Below, in pieces: positions 35,383-45,258 of a stretch of DNA of 64,000 bases (positions are counted from its first letter, which is position 1; every line of letters begins with the position of its first letter). A program made the position numbers and the translations under genes. The notes below the pieces were generated by a model that was not told where the DNA came from, did not search any database, and saw only the letters and a list, made by a program, of their open reading frames with translations. Source of the stretch: Prolixibacter sp. NT017 (lineage in GTDB: Bacteria > Bacteroidota > Bacteroidia > Bacteroidales > Prolixibacteraceae); the NCBI RefSeq assembly GCF_009617875.1, contig NZ_BLAV01000001.1, positions 4,278,001 to 4,342,000 of the forward strand, given 5' to 3'.

Positions 35383-37761
35383 ATGATATTTAAAGGACTT
35401 AAAATTGCATTGAAAAGCCTGCTGAAGCAAAAGCTGACGACTTTGCTGAACATTCTGGGACTGACCCTGGCTTTCTTTGGTTTCCTGCTCATCATGATTT
35501 ACCTGCAACATGAACTGAGCTACGATAAATTCAATAAAAATTACGACCGCCTATATCTTTTAACCGCCAAAATGGATCAGGGGAAGCCGCAAGCCACCCT
35601 CCCCGCCTTGCTGAAAAAAGAGATTGGAAATTCAGTGCCGGAGGTAGATGACGTGGTTGTGTTTCATCAAATCCCACGCCTGGAGTATATTCATCGTGTC
35701 GATAAGCCGAATGGTGACTATAATGCCACTCCGGTATATGCCAGCAAAGAGGTCTTTACCGCGTTTACTTTTCCTTTGATTCAGGGGAATCCTCAAACGG
35801 CCCTGAGTAAACCCTACACCGCGGTCATTTCCCAGTCGTTGGCGCACAAAATATTTGGCGACCAGAATCCGGTCGGACAGCAAATTCTTTACTTGAGGGG
35901 AAAGAGCCCGTTCACCATTACGGGGGTGATGAAGGACATCCCATCCAACTCATCCATCAAGACCGATTGTTTCTTATCGTTTGCCACCGAATCGGAAGAC
36001 CCGAACAATGCCGCCAACCAGGCATCAGAATATAGCTACATTCTCGCGTTTTTACTCAAGCCGGGCGTTAATCCCGATCAAACCGCTCAGAAAATTGAAG
36101 ATAATGCAGGGAGTATCAAAGAGGCTTTCGAGGGGTTCAAAAAAGCGTTTCATACAGACCGCATCCTTTTCCTGAAACCGTTCAAAGAGGTGCACTTTAC
36201 GAGCGATGGCAGTATGGCCTACCTAAATCCGGTCAATCCGTTGTTCCTGAAAATATTTGCCTCCGTTGCCCTTTTGATTTTGCTCATGGCCTTTGTGAAT
36301 TACATCAACCTGATTTCGGTACAGGCCGGGAAACGAATTCATCAGCTGGGAATCCAGCGGGCCCTGGGAGCCACCCGGTTCCAGGTACAGCTGCAGATCA
36401 TTTTCGAAGCCATCGCACTCGCACTGATCGCATTCTTGTTAGCTACCGTAGTGGTTGAGCTTCTCGGAACCGACATGAACGGAATTCTGCCGTATCAGGA
36501 CTTGCCGATGATGAACCAGCTGGACCTGTTGCTTCTTCCAACCGGCCTGGCCATTCTGTTCGGCTTCTTTGCCGGATTGTATCCTGCCTACCTGCTATCG
36601 TCGGCCGAACCGACTAAGATTCTGCACGGCGAAGTACACTTTTCCGGAAACGGAAAATTCCTTCGGGCAACGTTGACGACTTTGCAGCTGGTCATTTCGA
36701 CCGCGCTCATCATCGGAGCTTTCACGATTCACCGCCAGCTGAATTACTGGAAAAATTTCGATACCGGTTTATCACCCAACAACGTGATTTACCTGCAAAC
36801 CGACGGATCCATTACCCACCACAGCCGTGCTTTTGCTGAAGAATTACTGAAGGACCAGCAAATTACCGATTATACCTATTCGGGCTTCGTTCCCGGAGAG
36901 GTGCAGATGTCATGGGGCCGCGATGTGAACGAACAACGTATTAAAATCTGGGCCTGGCCGGTTGATGAGCGGTTTCTCCATTTCTTTCACATCCGGATGG
37001 TCAGAGGCCGTGCCTTCTCACAGAATATGGAGGCCGACCGGAATGACCTGATCATTAATGAAAAAGCCGTTCAGAATTTTGGCTGGAAAAATCCGCTGGA
37101 CGTATCCTTTCCGGCATTGGACGCCAACGGACAGGTGATTGGTGTGGCTAAGAACGTCGCCTATTCATCCTTGCGTGAGGAGTTGCAACCCATGGTGTTC
37201 TGGCTGACGGACAGCCCCACCTGGCAGCGTTACATTCTGCTGAAAGTACAACCCGGAAATCTGACACAAACGGCTCAGTATATCAAAAATACCTGGGCGA
37301 AATTCTCATCGGCTCCGGCACCTTCCATTGGGTTCCTCGATCAGAAATATGCATCGTTGTATAGCCGCGAAAACAAACTGGCTAATTTCATCCAGTTCGG
37401 CACGTTGATGTCGCTGCTGATTGCCCTGATTGGAATCATCGGTCTGGTAACTTATCTAACCCAGAAACGTTCGAAAGAGATTGCCTTACGCAAAACCAAC
37501 GGTGCTTCGACCATGCAGATACTGGCACTGCTGAATCAAAGTTTTATCCGCTGGATTGGAATCGCCGTGGTCATCGCTGTGCCGGTTGCCTGGTATTTCA
37601 TGCACCAGTGGCTGCAAAACTTTGCTTACCGGACCAATCTTCCCTGGTGGATATTCATTAGTGCCGGACTTATTGTGCTTTCTGTCTGCTTGTTAGTGAT
37701 TAACTATTTCAGCTACAAGGCCGCCAATACCAACCCGGTTGACAGTTTACGAAACGAATAA
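35383..37761 (+). CDS. FtsX-like ABC permease 1
   Basis: A 792-residue permease of the MacB/FtsX class with duplicated architecture: an N-terminal helix (about 20-42), a periplasmic MacB-type core (about 45-275), three helices (about 285-310, 335-360, 375-400), a central helix (about 430-450), a second periplasmic region (455-670) and three last helices (about 680-790, with LRKTNGAS before the coupling region). MacB-class transporters do not move substrate through the membrane but push or extract material in the periplasm. The C-terminal NPVDSLRNE tail is shared with the other two permeases of the operon. The gene follows the adaptor by 53 bp and precedes an ATPase by 48 bp. Confidence 0.92.
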   Translation: MIFKGLKIALKSLLKQKLTTLLNILGLTLAFFGFLLIMIYLQHELSYDKFNKNYDRLYLLTAKMDQGKPQATLPALLKKEIGNSVPEVDDVVVFHQIPRLEYIHRVDKPNGDYNATPVYASKEVFTAFTFPLIQGNPQTALSKPYTAVISQSLAHKIFGDQNPVGQQILYLRGKSPFTITGVMKDIPSNSSIKTDCFLSFATESEDPNNAANQASEYSYILAFLLKPGVNPDQTAQKIEDNAGSIKEAFEGFKKAFHTDRILFLKPFKEVHFTSDGSMAYLNPVNPLFLKIFASVALLILLMAFVNYINLISVQAGKRIHQLGIQRALGATRFQVQLQIIFEAIALALIAFLLATVVVELLGTDMNGILPYQDLPMMNQLDLLLLPTGLAILFGFFAGLYPAYLLSSAEPTKILHGEVHFSGNGKFLRATLTTLQLVISTALIIGAFTIHRQLNYWKNFDTGLSPNNVIYLQTDGSITHHSRAFAEELLKDQQITDYTYSGFVPGEVQMSWGRDVNEQRIKIWAWPVDERFLHFFHIRMVRGRAFSQNMEADRNDLIINEKAVQNFGWKNPLDVSFPALDANGQVIGVAKNVAYSSLREELQPMVFWLTDSPTWQRYILLKVQPGNLTQTAQYIKNTWAKFSSAPAPSIGFLDQKYASLYSRENKLANFIQFGTLMSLLIALIGIIGLVTYLTQKRSKEIALRKTNGASTMQILALLNQSFIRWIGIAVVIAVPVAWYFMHQWLQNFAYRTNLPWWIFISAGLIVLSVCLLVINYFSYKAANTNPVDSLRNE

Positions 37762-37809
37762 TTCTGATTAAATTTTCACAAAATATATCGACTACAAAAT
37801 TTTTACATC

Positions 37810-38487
37810 ATGATACAAACTGAAAATCTGACAAAAGTTTTCCAAACCGAAGAGGTGGAAACAACTGCCCTGAATGAGGTCAACTTCAACGTAAAAAAAG
37901 GTGAATTCGTTGCTATTATGGGACCATCAGGTTGCGGAAAATCAACTCTACTGAACATCGTCGGACTGCTCGATAATCCGTCGTCGGGTTCCTATATGTT
38001 CGATGGTGTTGATGTTTCGCGCATGCGGGAAAAAGACCGTACCCAGCTGCGTAAAGGAAACATCGGCTTTGTCTTCCAGAGTTTTAACCTGATTGACGAG
38101 CTGACTGTTTTCGAAAACGTCGAAATGCCGCTCATCTACCTGAAGATGAAAGCATCGGAACGCAAAGAACGTGTCGAGAAGATTCTGGAACGAATGAAAA
38201 TCAGTCACCGCCGGAAACACTTCCCGCGGCAACTCTCCGGAGGTCAGCAACAGCGCGTGGCCATTGCACGGGCCGTGGCAGCCAATCCGGGCCTTATTCT
38301 TGCCGATGAGCCCACTGGTAACCTCGACTCCAACAACGGTTTGGAAGTGATGAATTTGCTGTCGGAACTGAATGAAGAGGGAACCACCATTGTGATGGTA
38401 ACTCACTCGCAGCACGACGCCGATTTTGCGCACCGCATCATCAACCTGTTCGACGGTCAGATTATTACAGAAAAGCATAACAGATAG
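37810..38487 (+). CDS. ABC transporter ATP-binding protein 1 (LolD/MacB type)
   Basis: A 225-residue ATPase. Walker A is GPSGCGKST (about 38-46), Q-loop FVFQSFNLI, signature [14 protein letters not shown], Walker [13 protein letters not shown] and H-loop VTHSQHDA; all catalytic residues are present. The length and the DEPTGNLDS form place it in the LolD/MacB/FtsE clade that partners FtsX-like permeases. It lies between permeases 1 and 2 of the operon and could energise either. Confidence 0.95.
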   Translation: MIQTENLTKVFQTEEVETTALNEVNFNVKKGEFVAIMGPSGCGKSTLLNIVGLLDNPSSGSYMFDGVDVSRMREKDRTQLRKGNIGFVFQSFNLIDELTVFENVEMPLIYLKMKASERKERVEKILERMKISHRRKHFPRQLSGGQQQRVAIARAVAANPGLILADEPTGNLDSNNGLEVMNLLSELNEEGTTIVMVTHSQHDADFAHRIINLFDGQIITEKHNR

Positions 38488-38642
38488 GTTCTTTTTCATC
38501 CATAAGACAAACTAGCAGGGATGGTGCAATTTCCGTTTGGATTTTGCCCATCCTCGTTCCCATTTTATCAATTAGCTTAATGTGAACAGCCTGTGCTGAC
38601 AAGAATCGTGAAGAAGGAAAGCTGATCACAAAACCTTGTCCC

Positions 38643-40994
38643 ATGAAGCAACTTCGTTACACCTTCCGCATATTGAAACGGAATCCGTTGCTGGTTTTCG
38701 TTACCCTTCCCGGCTTGGCATTCGGTCTGGCTGCCTTTTTATTGCTCTCGGTTTATGTTCGCCACGAACTGAGTTACGACCAGCAATTCCCGACCAAGGA
38801 CCGCGTTGTCAGATTGTATAACTCTATAACACAGCAAAATTCTACTGAATCCTCTCCTCTTTCGCTCCGCAGTGCATACACCGAAATTCCTGCCAAGGTT
38901 CCGGGAATCGATGCGGCGGTACAAATTTATCGTGGCTGGAATGTGAATGTGGAAAGGAAAAACAAACGGTTTGAGAAGAACCGATTGCTGTATGCCGATC
39001 CCGGCTTTTTCGATGTTTTTGGTTTGAATTTGCTGGCGGGAAATAAGGGAACCGCTTTGCGGGATTTGAACTCCGTAGTATTGACTGTACCAGCGGCTAA
39101 AAAGTTTTTCGGTACCACCAATTGTGTCGGAAAAACTATCACCATTTCCGATCAGTCGTTTACCGTATCGGGCGTCATGAAACAGCTGCCCACAACCACC
39201 CATTTTCATTTCGATTTGCTGGCCAGTATGTCATCGGTTCACCCGGAAAAATTCGGTGGATTTGAGTTCTTCACCTATTTCCTGCTCAATAAAAATACCA
39301 ACCGGGAGCAGACAGAAGCGAAGATTAATGCGCTGAACAATCAGTTGATGAAACCCATCGCAGTTCACTATGGCTTGAAAGCGATTTCCGGGACGATATC
39401 GCTGACCCGGATTCATCTCCACACCAAAGCTGATTTCGATTTATCGGAAAAAGGAAGTCTCAGCAGTATCTATCTCATTGCCGGCCTCGCCTTTTTTATC
39501 CTGCTCATCGCCTTGATCAACTACATTAACCTCTATGTCCTTCACGGTGAAAAAAGAATCAAAGAGATTGCTTCCCGGAAGGCACTGGGAGCCGACAAGT
39601 GGGCATTAGCCAGGTTGTTTTACACCGAAACAGGTGTCATCAGCTTCTTTGCCTTATTCCTCGCTTTCTGGATTACCGAACTGGCCCGTCCCTGGTTTGC
39701 TCACCTAATGCAGCGCAACCTCCCTGCTTCCGACTTGTTTTCTCCTGCCGGGCTTCTCATCGTCGTAGCTTTTCTCATTTTGCTCATCTTCGTCAGTGGT
39801 GCCTATCCTTCATTTCATCTGTCCCGAATCAATCTGGTTACCGGACTAAAAGGTCAACGGGATAAACAGCGCAAGAAAAGTTCATTGTCAATAGCTTCGG
39901 TGGTTGTTCAGTTTTCAGTGGCCGTGTTCCTGATTACTTCCTTAATCGTTATCCGGTCCCAAATTTCCTACCTGAAAGATATTCCGTTAGGATTCAATGC
40001 CTCTCATGTCATCGAAATTTCCGGACTGAATAAGGATACCAAAGCTCATACACCTGCTATCAAGGAAGAGTTCAACAAACTTTCGTTTGTCAAGAGTGCA
40101 GCAGCCTCCGTGCACCATATGGGAGGTGGATATAGTGGTCAGGGACTGAAATTGTATGCTGATGCATCGGGCAATCTCAAACCGATTAATGAACTTCGAA
40201 TTCATCCCGGATTCGGGAAAACCATGCAACTCCATCTTTTGCAAGGCCGTTTCTTCGACGATCGGGAAACCGACCGCATGGACGTTATTCTCAACGAAGC
40301 AGCAGTAAAAATGCTGGGGTTGAAAGATCCAGTAGGAAAGCTGGTAACCATGTACAAAGACCCGATGAAGATTATCGGAGTAGTCAAAAACTTCTACTAC
40401 AATTCCAGCAGTAGTGAAAAAATAGCCCCGCTGATGCTAACCAACTACAGCGATAACGTGAACTGCTTTTATCTCAGGATTCCGGGGCAATTTACCAAAG
40501 TCGAGCAAAAGCAGGTGGCCTCCATCTTTCAGCAATACGATCCCAACTTTATCTTCAACACTTATGAAATAACGAGTCGCTATAATGCAAAATTTGCCAA
40601 TGAAGAGCGGGTAATGCGATTGGTTTCGGCCGGAACGGTGCTCGCCATCATCATCAGCTTTATGGGTATCATGGCACTGTCGATTTTCACCACGGCCCGC
40701 CGGACCAAAGAGATTGGTGTGCGCAAAGTGATGGGAAGTTCGGTACGGGAAATATTACAGCTATTGCTTTTTGATATGCTCATCTGGGTAGTTGCTGCCA
40801 TGCTGCTCGCTTTTGCCGCCGACTATTTTGCATTGAATCATTGGCTCAGCAACTACGCAAACCGGGTTTCACTGCATCCCGGTTACTTTATCGTTAGCGG
40901 ATTGTTCGCCCTGTTGGTTGCAACCGCCGCTGTTGGCTGGCAAAGCTGGAAAGCCGCTACCCGCAATCCCGTTGACGCCCTGCGATACGAATAA
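38643..40994 (+). CDS. FtsX-like ABC permease 2
   Basis: A 783-residue permease with the same layout as its neighbours: N-terminal helix (about 18-40, with RNPLLVFVTLPGLAFGLAAFLLL), periplasmic core, helices near 275-300, 325-350, 370-395 and 420-440, a second periplasmic part, and C-terminal helices with TTARRTKEIGVRKVMGSS ahead of the last two. That EIGVRKVxGAS-like segment is the hallmark of this Bacteroidota permease family. The tail NPVDALRYE is shared. The gene follows ATPase 1 after 155 bp, the largest gap within the operon; no promoter or terminator I can defend lies there. Confidence 0.92.
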   Translation: MKQLRYTFRILKRNPLLVFVTLPGLAFGLAAFLLLSVYVRHELSYDQQFPTKDRVVRLYNSITQQNSTESSPLSLRSAYTEIPAKVPGIDAAVQIYRGWNVNVERKNKRFEKNRLLYADPGFFDVFGLNLLAGNKGTALRDLNSVVLTVPAAKKFFGTTNCVGKTITISDQSFTVSGVMKQLPTTTHFHFDLLASMSSVHPEKFGGFEFFTYFLLNKNTNREQTEAKINALNNQLMKPIAVHYGLKAISGTISLTRIHLHTKADFDLSEKGSLSSIYLIAGLAFFILLIALINYINLYVLHGEKRIKEIASRKALGADKWALARLFYTETGVISFFALFLAFWITELARPWFAHLMQRNLPASDLFSPAGLLIVVAFLILLIFVSGAYPSFHLSRINLVTGLKGQRDKQRKKSSLSIASVVVQFSVAVFLITSLIVIRSQISYLKDIPLGFNASHVIEISGLNKDTKAHTPAIKEEFNKLSFVKSAAASVHHMGGGYSGQGLKLYADASGNLKPINELRIHPGFGKTMQLHLLQGRFFDDRETDRMDVILNEAAVKMLGLKDPVGKLVTMYKDPMKIIGVVKNFYYNSSSSEKIAPLMLTNYSDNVNCFYLRIPGQFTKVEQKQVASIFQQYDPNFIFNTYEITSRYNAKFANEERVMRLVSAGTVLAIIISFMGIMALSIFTTARRTKEIGVRKVMGSSVREILQLLLFDMLIWVVAAMLLAFAADYFALNHWLSNYANRVSLHPGYFIVSGLFALLVATAAVGWQSWKAATRNPVDALRYE

Positions 40995-41021
40995 ACATTA
41001 ACGCACTAAATATCCATCATC

Positions 41022-41699
41022 ATGATCAACCTGAAGAAAATCTACAAGTACTACGACAACAAATACCAACGGACCTACATCCTGAAAAACGTGAACCTAG
41101 ATGTAGCGGAAGGTGACTTTGTATCAGTAATGGGCCCCAGCGGCGCCGGGAAATCAACGCTGCTCAACATTATCGGACTGCTGGATGACCCAAACGAAGG
41201 AGAATACTTCTTCCTCGATCAGCCGGCACACCAACTCAACGAGAAGAAAAAAGTCGATTTCCACCGCCACCATGTGGGCTTTATCTTCCAGGCTTTTCAC
41301 CTGATTGAGGAGATGACGGTTTACGAAAACATCGAAACACCGCTTTTCTATAAGGGTATGAAAAAGAAAGAGCGTCAGGCGGTAATCGCCGATTTGCTCG
41401 ACCGTTTTAACATGGTGGCAAAAAAAGATCTGTTCCCGCAGCAACTATCGGGTGGGCAGCAGCAATTGGTCGGTATTGCCCGCGCCATCGCTGGTAAACC
41501 CAAACTTTTGTTAGCCGACGAACCTACCGGGAACCTGCATCACGACCAGGGAAAAATGATCATGGACCTGCTGAAGAAACTGAACGATGAAGGTATGACC
41601 ATCATTCAGGTGACCCACAACCAGGAATTTGCCAACTATGGAAAACGCATCATTCGACTGACCGACGGAGAAATCGAGGAAGAAATTGCCAACAGTTAA
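41022..41699 (+). CDS. ABC transporter ATP-binding protein 2 (LolD/MacB type)
   Basis: A 225-residue ATPase of the same clade as ATPase 1. Walker A is GPSGAGKST, the Q-loop FIFQAFHLI, the H-loop VTHNQEFA and Walker B LLLADEPTG. The signature reads LSGGQQQLVGIARA, in which the usual Arg after GGQQQ is Leu, and the D-loop reads NLHHDQG where NLDxxxG is usual. These changes do not remove catalytic residues but mark it as diverged from ATPase 1. It sits between permeases 2 and 3. Two different ATPases with three permeases suggest either alternative complexes or permeases that work as heterodimers. Confidence 0.94.
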   Translation: MINLKKIYKYYDNKYQRTYILKNVNLDVAEGDFVSVMGPSGAGKSTLLNIIGLLDDPNEGEYFFLDQPAHQLNEKKKVDFHRHHVGFIFQAFHLIEEMTVYENIETPLFYKGMKKKERQAVIADLLDRFNMVAKKDLFPQQLSGGQQQLVGIARAIAGKPKLLLADEPTGNLHHDQGKMIMDLLKKLNDEGMTIIQVTHNQEFANYGKRIIRLTDGEIEEEIANS

Positions 41700-41755
41700 A
41701 GTTGGGCATTCTTACTATTTTTACTGAAACACCAAACGAAAACTGACACCAAACC

Positions 41756-44173
41756 ATGCTACGAAACTACCTTTTGGCAGCGATTCGCCATCTGCTGAAG
41801 AACAAACTATTCACGGTCATCAATATCCTTGGACTGGCCATTGGGATGGCGGTTTCGCTGCTGATACTGAACTACGTGAACTTCGAGTTCAGCTACGACA
41901 ACATGCACCACCTGGCCAAACGCATTTACCGGGTGGAGTCGCGTTTCTATGAAGGCAATACCATGACCGACGACTGGCCGACCAGCTCGTTCGGTTATGC
42001 GCCGGCCATGATGCAGCATATTTCCGGAATCGAAGATGCTGTTCGGGTGGATATTCACGAAACCGAACAGATTGTTAGTTACCACGATAAGCGTTTCCGC
42101 GAAAGCGACGTTACTGTTACTGAGCCTTCGTTTTTCCGGATTTTTGATTTCCCATTGCTGGAAGGCAATCCCACAACAGCGCTGGAAGGCCCCAACAAAG
42201 TGGTGATTACCCAAACGGCTGCACACCGTTACTTTGGCGACGAAAATCCTATCGGAAAAATATTGAAGTTCAGCACAACCGGAGCGGTGAAAAATTGCGA
42301 GGTGACTGGTGTAATGGCCGATTTACCACCCAATTCCCACTTTCATTTCGACTTTTTCATTTCATGGGAAACACTGCCGGAATGGATGAAAAACTTCTGG
42401 TACCTGCACGAAGTGTACACCTACGTTTTGCTGCAGCCAAATGTGTCGCCGACCAGTATCGAAAATGCTTTCCCCAAAATGGCCGAGCAGTACAAAACAT
42501 TGCCGGCGCTGAAGAATAAAACCTGGGCTATCCACCTCAACCCGCTGCGAAATATTCATCTCACTCCGCAGAAACAATACGAGCGCGAAGCCAAGGGGAA
42601 CCGAAATGCCGTGAATGCATTGATACTGGTGGCACTGGCTATCCTGGTGATTGCCTGGTTCAACTACATCAACCTGACAACCGCCCGGGCTTTGGACCGT
42701 GCCCGGGAAGTGAGCGTCCGCAAGGTGTCCGGCGCCTCGAAAAGGCATATCGTCATTCAATTCCTGATGGAATCGTTACTGGTGAATGGTGTCGCTCTCG
42801 TTCTGGCCATTGGTGTCATGCTGGTTTCGGTTGGAGGGTTTAATCAACTCACCGGAAAGAATATTCCGTTCCAACTGTGGAAAGATTCCACATTTTGGAT
42901 TCCCATCGTACTGGTATTCCTGTCCGGAATCTTCATTTCGGGCTTCTACCCCGCTTCGGTGCTGGCTTCCATTAAGCCTATCTCTATTCTTCGGGGAAAA
43001 AGCAAACAATCCAAAGGAACCGGTTCCATGCGGAAAGGACTCGTAGTCGTTCAGTTTGTGGCTTCGTTTGTGCTAATATTCAGTACAATTGTGGTGTACA
43101 ATCAGCTCGATTATATGATGAACCAGCCCACCGGTGTGAACATCAACCGGGTGATGGCCATTAAGTTTCCGGCACAAACCGACGAATTACAACAAAAAAT
43201 CATCAGCTTCAGACGAGAACTGAAAGGTTTTACCGATGTGAAAAATGCAGCGATTTCCAGTGCCGTACCCGGAATGGAAGTTGCCTTTTTTGCCTCGAAC
43301 CACCGGGCTGATGACCCGAACAAACAGAACCGCCTGTACGAAATGCTGAGCGCCGATGATAATTTCGCCTCAACCTACGGCATGAAAATCATTGCCGGAC
43401 GTGGTTTCTCGGAAGATTTCGGTGACGACCGGAACAAACTGGTGGTAAACGAGGAAGCATTGAAATTGCTTGACCTTCCAGACAACGAAGAATCCATTGG
43501 CCGCCGGATAAGCGTAGAGGGCGAAGAGGAGCCGTTCGAAATCATTGGTATCATGAAGAATTACCATCAGCAATCGCTGGTGAAAGCTTATACGCCGATT
43601 ATGATGCTTCGCTACGATCGCATTCCGTGGATTTCGCCCAGGTTCATCTCCGTCAAAATGACAGGTAATCCATCGGCAAAAACCATGGCCGATATCCGGA
43701 ATTTGTGGGAGCGCTTCTTCCCACAATCCACGTTCGATTATTTCTTCGTCGATCGGTTTTACGAGCAACAATACCAGTCCGACCAACGCTTTGGTTCCGT
43801 ATTCGGCTTTTTCTCGGCTTTAGCCGTATTCATCGCCTGCCTCGGTTTATGGGCGCTGGCCATGTATTCGGGAGTAACCCGCAGAAAGGAAATTGGCGTG
43901 CGGAAAGTAAACGGCGCTTCGGTTGGTTCCATCATGACTATGCTCAACGGCGACATTCTGAAATGGGTGATTTCAGCGTTTATTGTCGGTGTTCCCCTCT
44001 CGTGGTACCTGATGCATAAATGGCTCGAAAATTTCGCATGGAAAACCGCCTTAAGCTGGTGGATTTTTGCTTCGGCAGCTCTGTTCACCCTCGTTATTGC
44101 CGTGGCCGCCGTTAGCTGGCAAAGCTACAAAGCCGCCAACCGGAATCCGGTAGAGGTGTTGAAAGATGAATAA
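41756..44173 (+). CDS. FtsX-like ABC permease 3
   Basis: An 805-residue permease, last of the operon. N-terminal helix LFTVINILGLAIGMAVSLLIL (about 19-39), periplasmic core with FEFSYDNMHH, helices near 285-310, 335-360, 380-400 and 425-445, a second periplasmic half, and C-terminal helices preceded by RRKEIGVRKVNGAS. The tail NPVEVLKDE matches the family. It resembles permease 2 more than permease 1 in the C-terminal half. A hairpin terminator 75 bp downstream closes the operon. Confidence 0.92.
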   Translation: MLRNYLLAAIRHLLKNKLFTVINILGLAIGMAVSLLILNYVNFEFSYDNMHHLAKRIYRVESRFYEGNTMTDDWPTSSFGYAPAMMQHISGIEDAVRVDIHETEQIVSYHDKRFRESDVTVTEPSFFRIFDFPLLEGNPTTALEGPNKVVITQTAAHRYFGDENPIGKILKFSTTGAVKNCEVTGVMADLPPNSHFHFDFFISWETLPEWMKNFWYLHEVYTYVLLQPNVSPTSIENAFPKMAEQYKTLPALKNKTWAIHLNPLRNIHLTPQKQYEREAKGNRNAVNALILVALAILVIAWFNYINLTTARALDRAREVSVRKVSGASKRHIVIQFLMESLLVNGVALVLAIGVMLVSVGGFNQLTGKNIPFQLWKDSTFWIPIVLVFLSGIFISGFYPASVLASIKPISILRGKSKQSKGTGSMRKGLVVVQFVASFVLIFSTIVVYNQLDYMMNQPTGVNINRVMAIKFPAQTDELQQKIISFRRELKGFTDVKNAAISSAVPGMEVAFFASNHRADDPNKQNRLYEMLSADDNFASTYGMKIIAGRGFSEDFGDDRNKLVVNEEALKLLDLPDNEESIGRRISVEGEEEPFEIIGIMKNYHQQSLVKAYTPIMMLRYDRIPWISPRFISVKMTGNPSAKTMADIRNLWERFFPQSTFDYFFVDRFYEQQYQSDQRFGSVFGFFSALAVFIACLGLWALAMYSGVTRRKEIGVRKVNGASVGSIMTMLNGDILKWVISAFIVGVPLSWYLMHKWLENFAWKTALSWWIFASAALFTLVIAVAAVSWQSYKAANRNPVEVLKDE

Positions 44174-44249
44174 AACCAAAAGGAGTTTTAGCTGATAAAT
44201 GCTGCATTGGGGCGGCTGATGTTGCTCTTATCAATGCCATAACCTGTTC

Positions 44250-44292
44250 AAGGCCCGGAGTGGAAGCTTTTCTACCCCGGGCTTTCCTTTTC
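44250..44292 (+). terminator. Intrinsic terminator of the export operon
   Basis: AAGGCCCGG (44250-44258) pairs with CCGGGCTTT (44277-44285; one G-U) and is followed by CCTTTTC. The T run is interrupted, so efficiency is uncertain. Confidence 0.65.
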
Positions 44293-44333
44293 AGGCATAT
44301 TGTCATCCCTCACAATATTACCTTCTGTTATAT

Positions 44334-44435
44334 TGGTTTGCATTATAGTTATTATTCTATTCATATTATATATATGATTCTATTTGTATTATATATTTAA
44401 TTTGATTAATATTATATATATAATATGAACTAATT
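44334..44435. other. Very A+T-rich leader with repeated TATTATATATAT tracts
   Basis: Three related tracts (around 44361, 44386 and 44412) each contain ATTATATAT. The last, ATTATATATATAAT, is a perfect palindrome. The base composition differs sharply from both flanks. It probably contains the promoter of the HU-like gene, but no single -7 box stands out. Confidence 0.5.
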
Positions 44436-44452
44436 AGATAGAAGGAGAAACG

Positions 44453-45160
44453 ATGGCCATTACGTATGCTTTATATCCGAATCCGGTAATAACAGGAAAG
44501 GAAACCTTCAGGGCTCTCATCAAAAATCGCCGGAAGTATAACCTGGAAGACATCGAGAGAAATATGATTCAGCGGCATTCCGGTATTTCTCCGGGCGCTA
44601 TTCAGGCAGTACTTGCACTTTTTATGGAAGAAGTGGAGAATGTACTGGCCGAAGGAGGGGTTGTATCTACTCCCCTTTTTCATGCACAGTGCAGCATAAA
44701 GGGCAACTTTGACGGACCTGCAGATATCTTCTCAAACCAACGCCATACCATTAACGTAAAAATCAGGCCGGGAAGCCAACTGAAAGAGGTACCTAAAAAA
44801 GTACATACCCACAAGGTCTCCCCCGGTCATCCAGGCCCCGAACCCGAGCAATTTACCGACGCAAGCAGCGGCATCGTCAACGGGAAAGCCACCACGGGCG
44901 GACCGGCGATTATCGGGGGACGGTACCTGCAATTCGATGCCGACGCCCGGGACGAAGGTATTTTTTTCATCGGTGAAGACAATCATAGCTATCAGGTGGA
45001 AACGCTTTACCGAAACAGCTTCTCCCAGTTGCTTTTCCTAATTCCGGAAGCGCTTACCGCCGGCGAATACAGAATTGAAGTACGCAGCCGGATGAAAACC
45101 CGTTCGTTACGCACCGGGGTTCTAGGCTCGGTAATTATTGCAGGCGAACCAACAAGTTGA
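44453..45160 (+). CDS. HU-like DNA-binding domain protein with DUF4469 C-terminal domain
   Basis: A 235-residue protein. Residues 1-120 have the HU/IHF-like fold typical of Bacteroidota (ALYPNPVITGKETFRALIKNR, then VLALFMEEVENVLAEGGVVSTPLFHAQCSIKGNF). Residues 125-232 form an Ig-like DUF4469 domain (GPAIIGGRYLQFD, RNSFSQLLFLIPEALTAGEYRIEVRSRM). Such proteins are thought to be nucleoid-associated, but the target is unknown. It has an unusually strong ribosome-binding site for this phylum, GAAGGAG at 44441-44447, five bases before the ATG, and it follows a strikingly A+T-rich leader. Both point to high or specially controlled expression. Confidence 0.85.
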   Translation: MAITYALYPNPVITGKETFRALIKNRRKYNLEDIERNMIQRHSGISPGAIQAVLALFMEEVENVLAEGGVVSTPLFHAQCSIKGNFDGPADIFSNQRHTINVKIRPGSQLKEVPKKVHTHKVSPGHPGPEPEQFTDASSGIVNGKATTGGPAIIGGRYLQFDADARDEGIFFIGEDNHSYQVETLYRNSFSQLLFLIPEALTAGEYRIEVRSRMKTRSLRTGVLGSVIIAGEPTS

Positions 45161-45164
45161 AATC

Positions 45165-45182
45165 CCCGGTACCGGTACCGGG
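45165..45182. repeat. 18-bp perfect palindrome
   Basis: CCCGGTACCGGTACCGGG is fully self-complementary. It lies five bases after the HU-like gene's stop codon and is followed by AATAAAAAA. It is too tight to loop well as RNA in its inner part, so a terminator or protein site are both possible. Confidence 0.6.
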
Positions 45183-45185
45183 AAT

Positions 45186-45233
45186 AAAAAAGAACCTGCC
45201 GGAAACGGGTGAAAGTGCCCCGTTAACAGGTTC
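45186..45233 (-). terminator. Intrinsic terminator of pepE
   Basis: GAACCTG and CAGGTTC (45192-45198 and 45227-45233) close a stem with a second inner stem AACGGG/CCCGTT. On the minus strand it is followed by TTTTTTATT. Confidence 0.85.
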
Positions 45234-45258
45234 ATTCACACGTTACCGACATGCAGAA

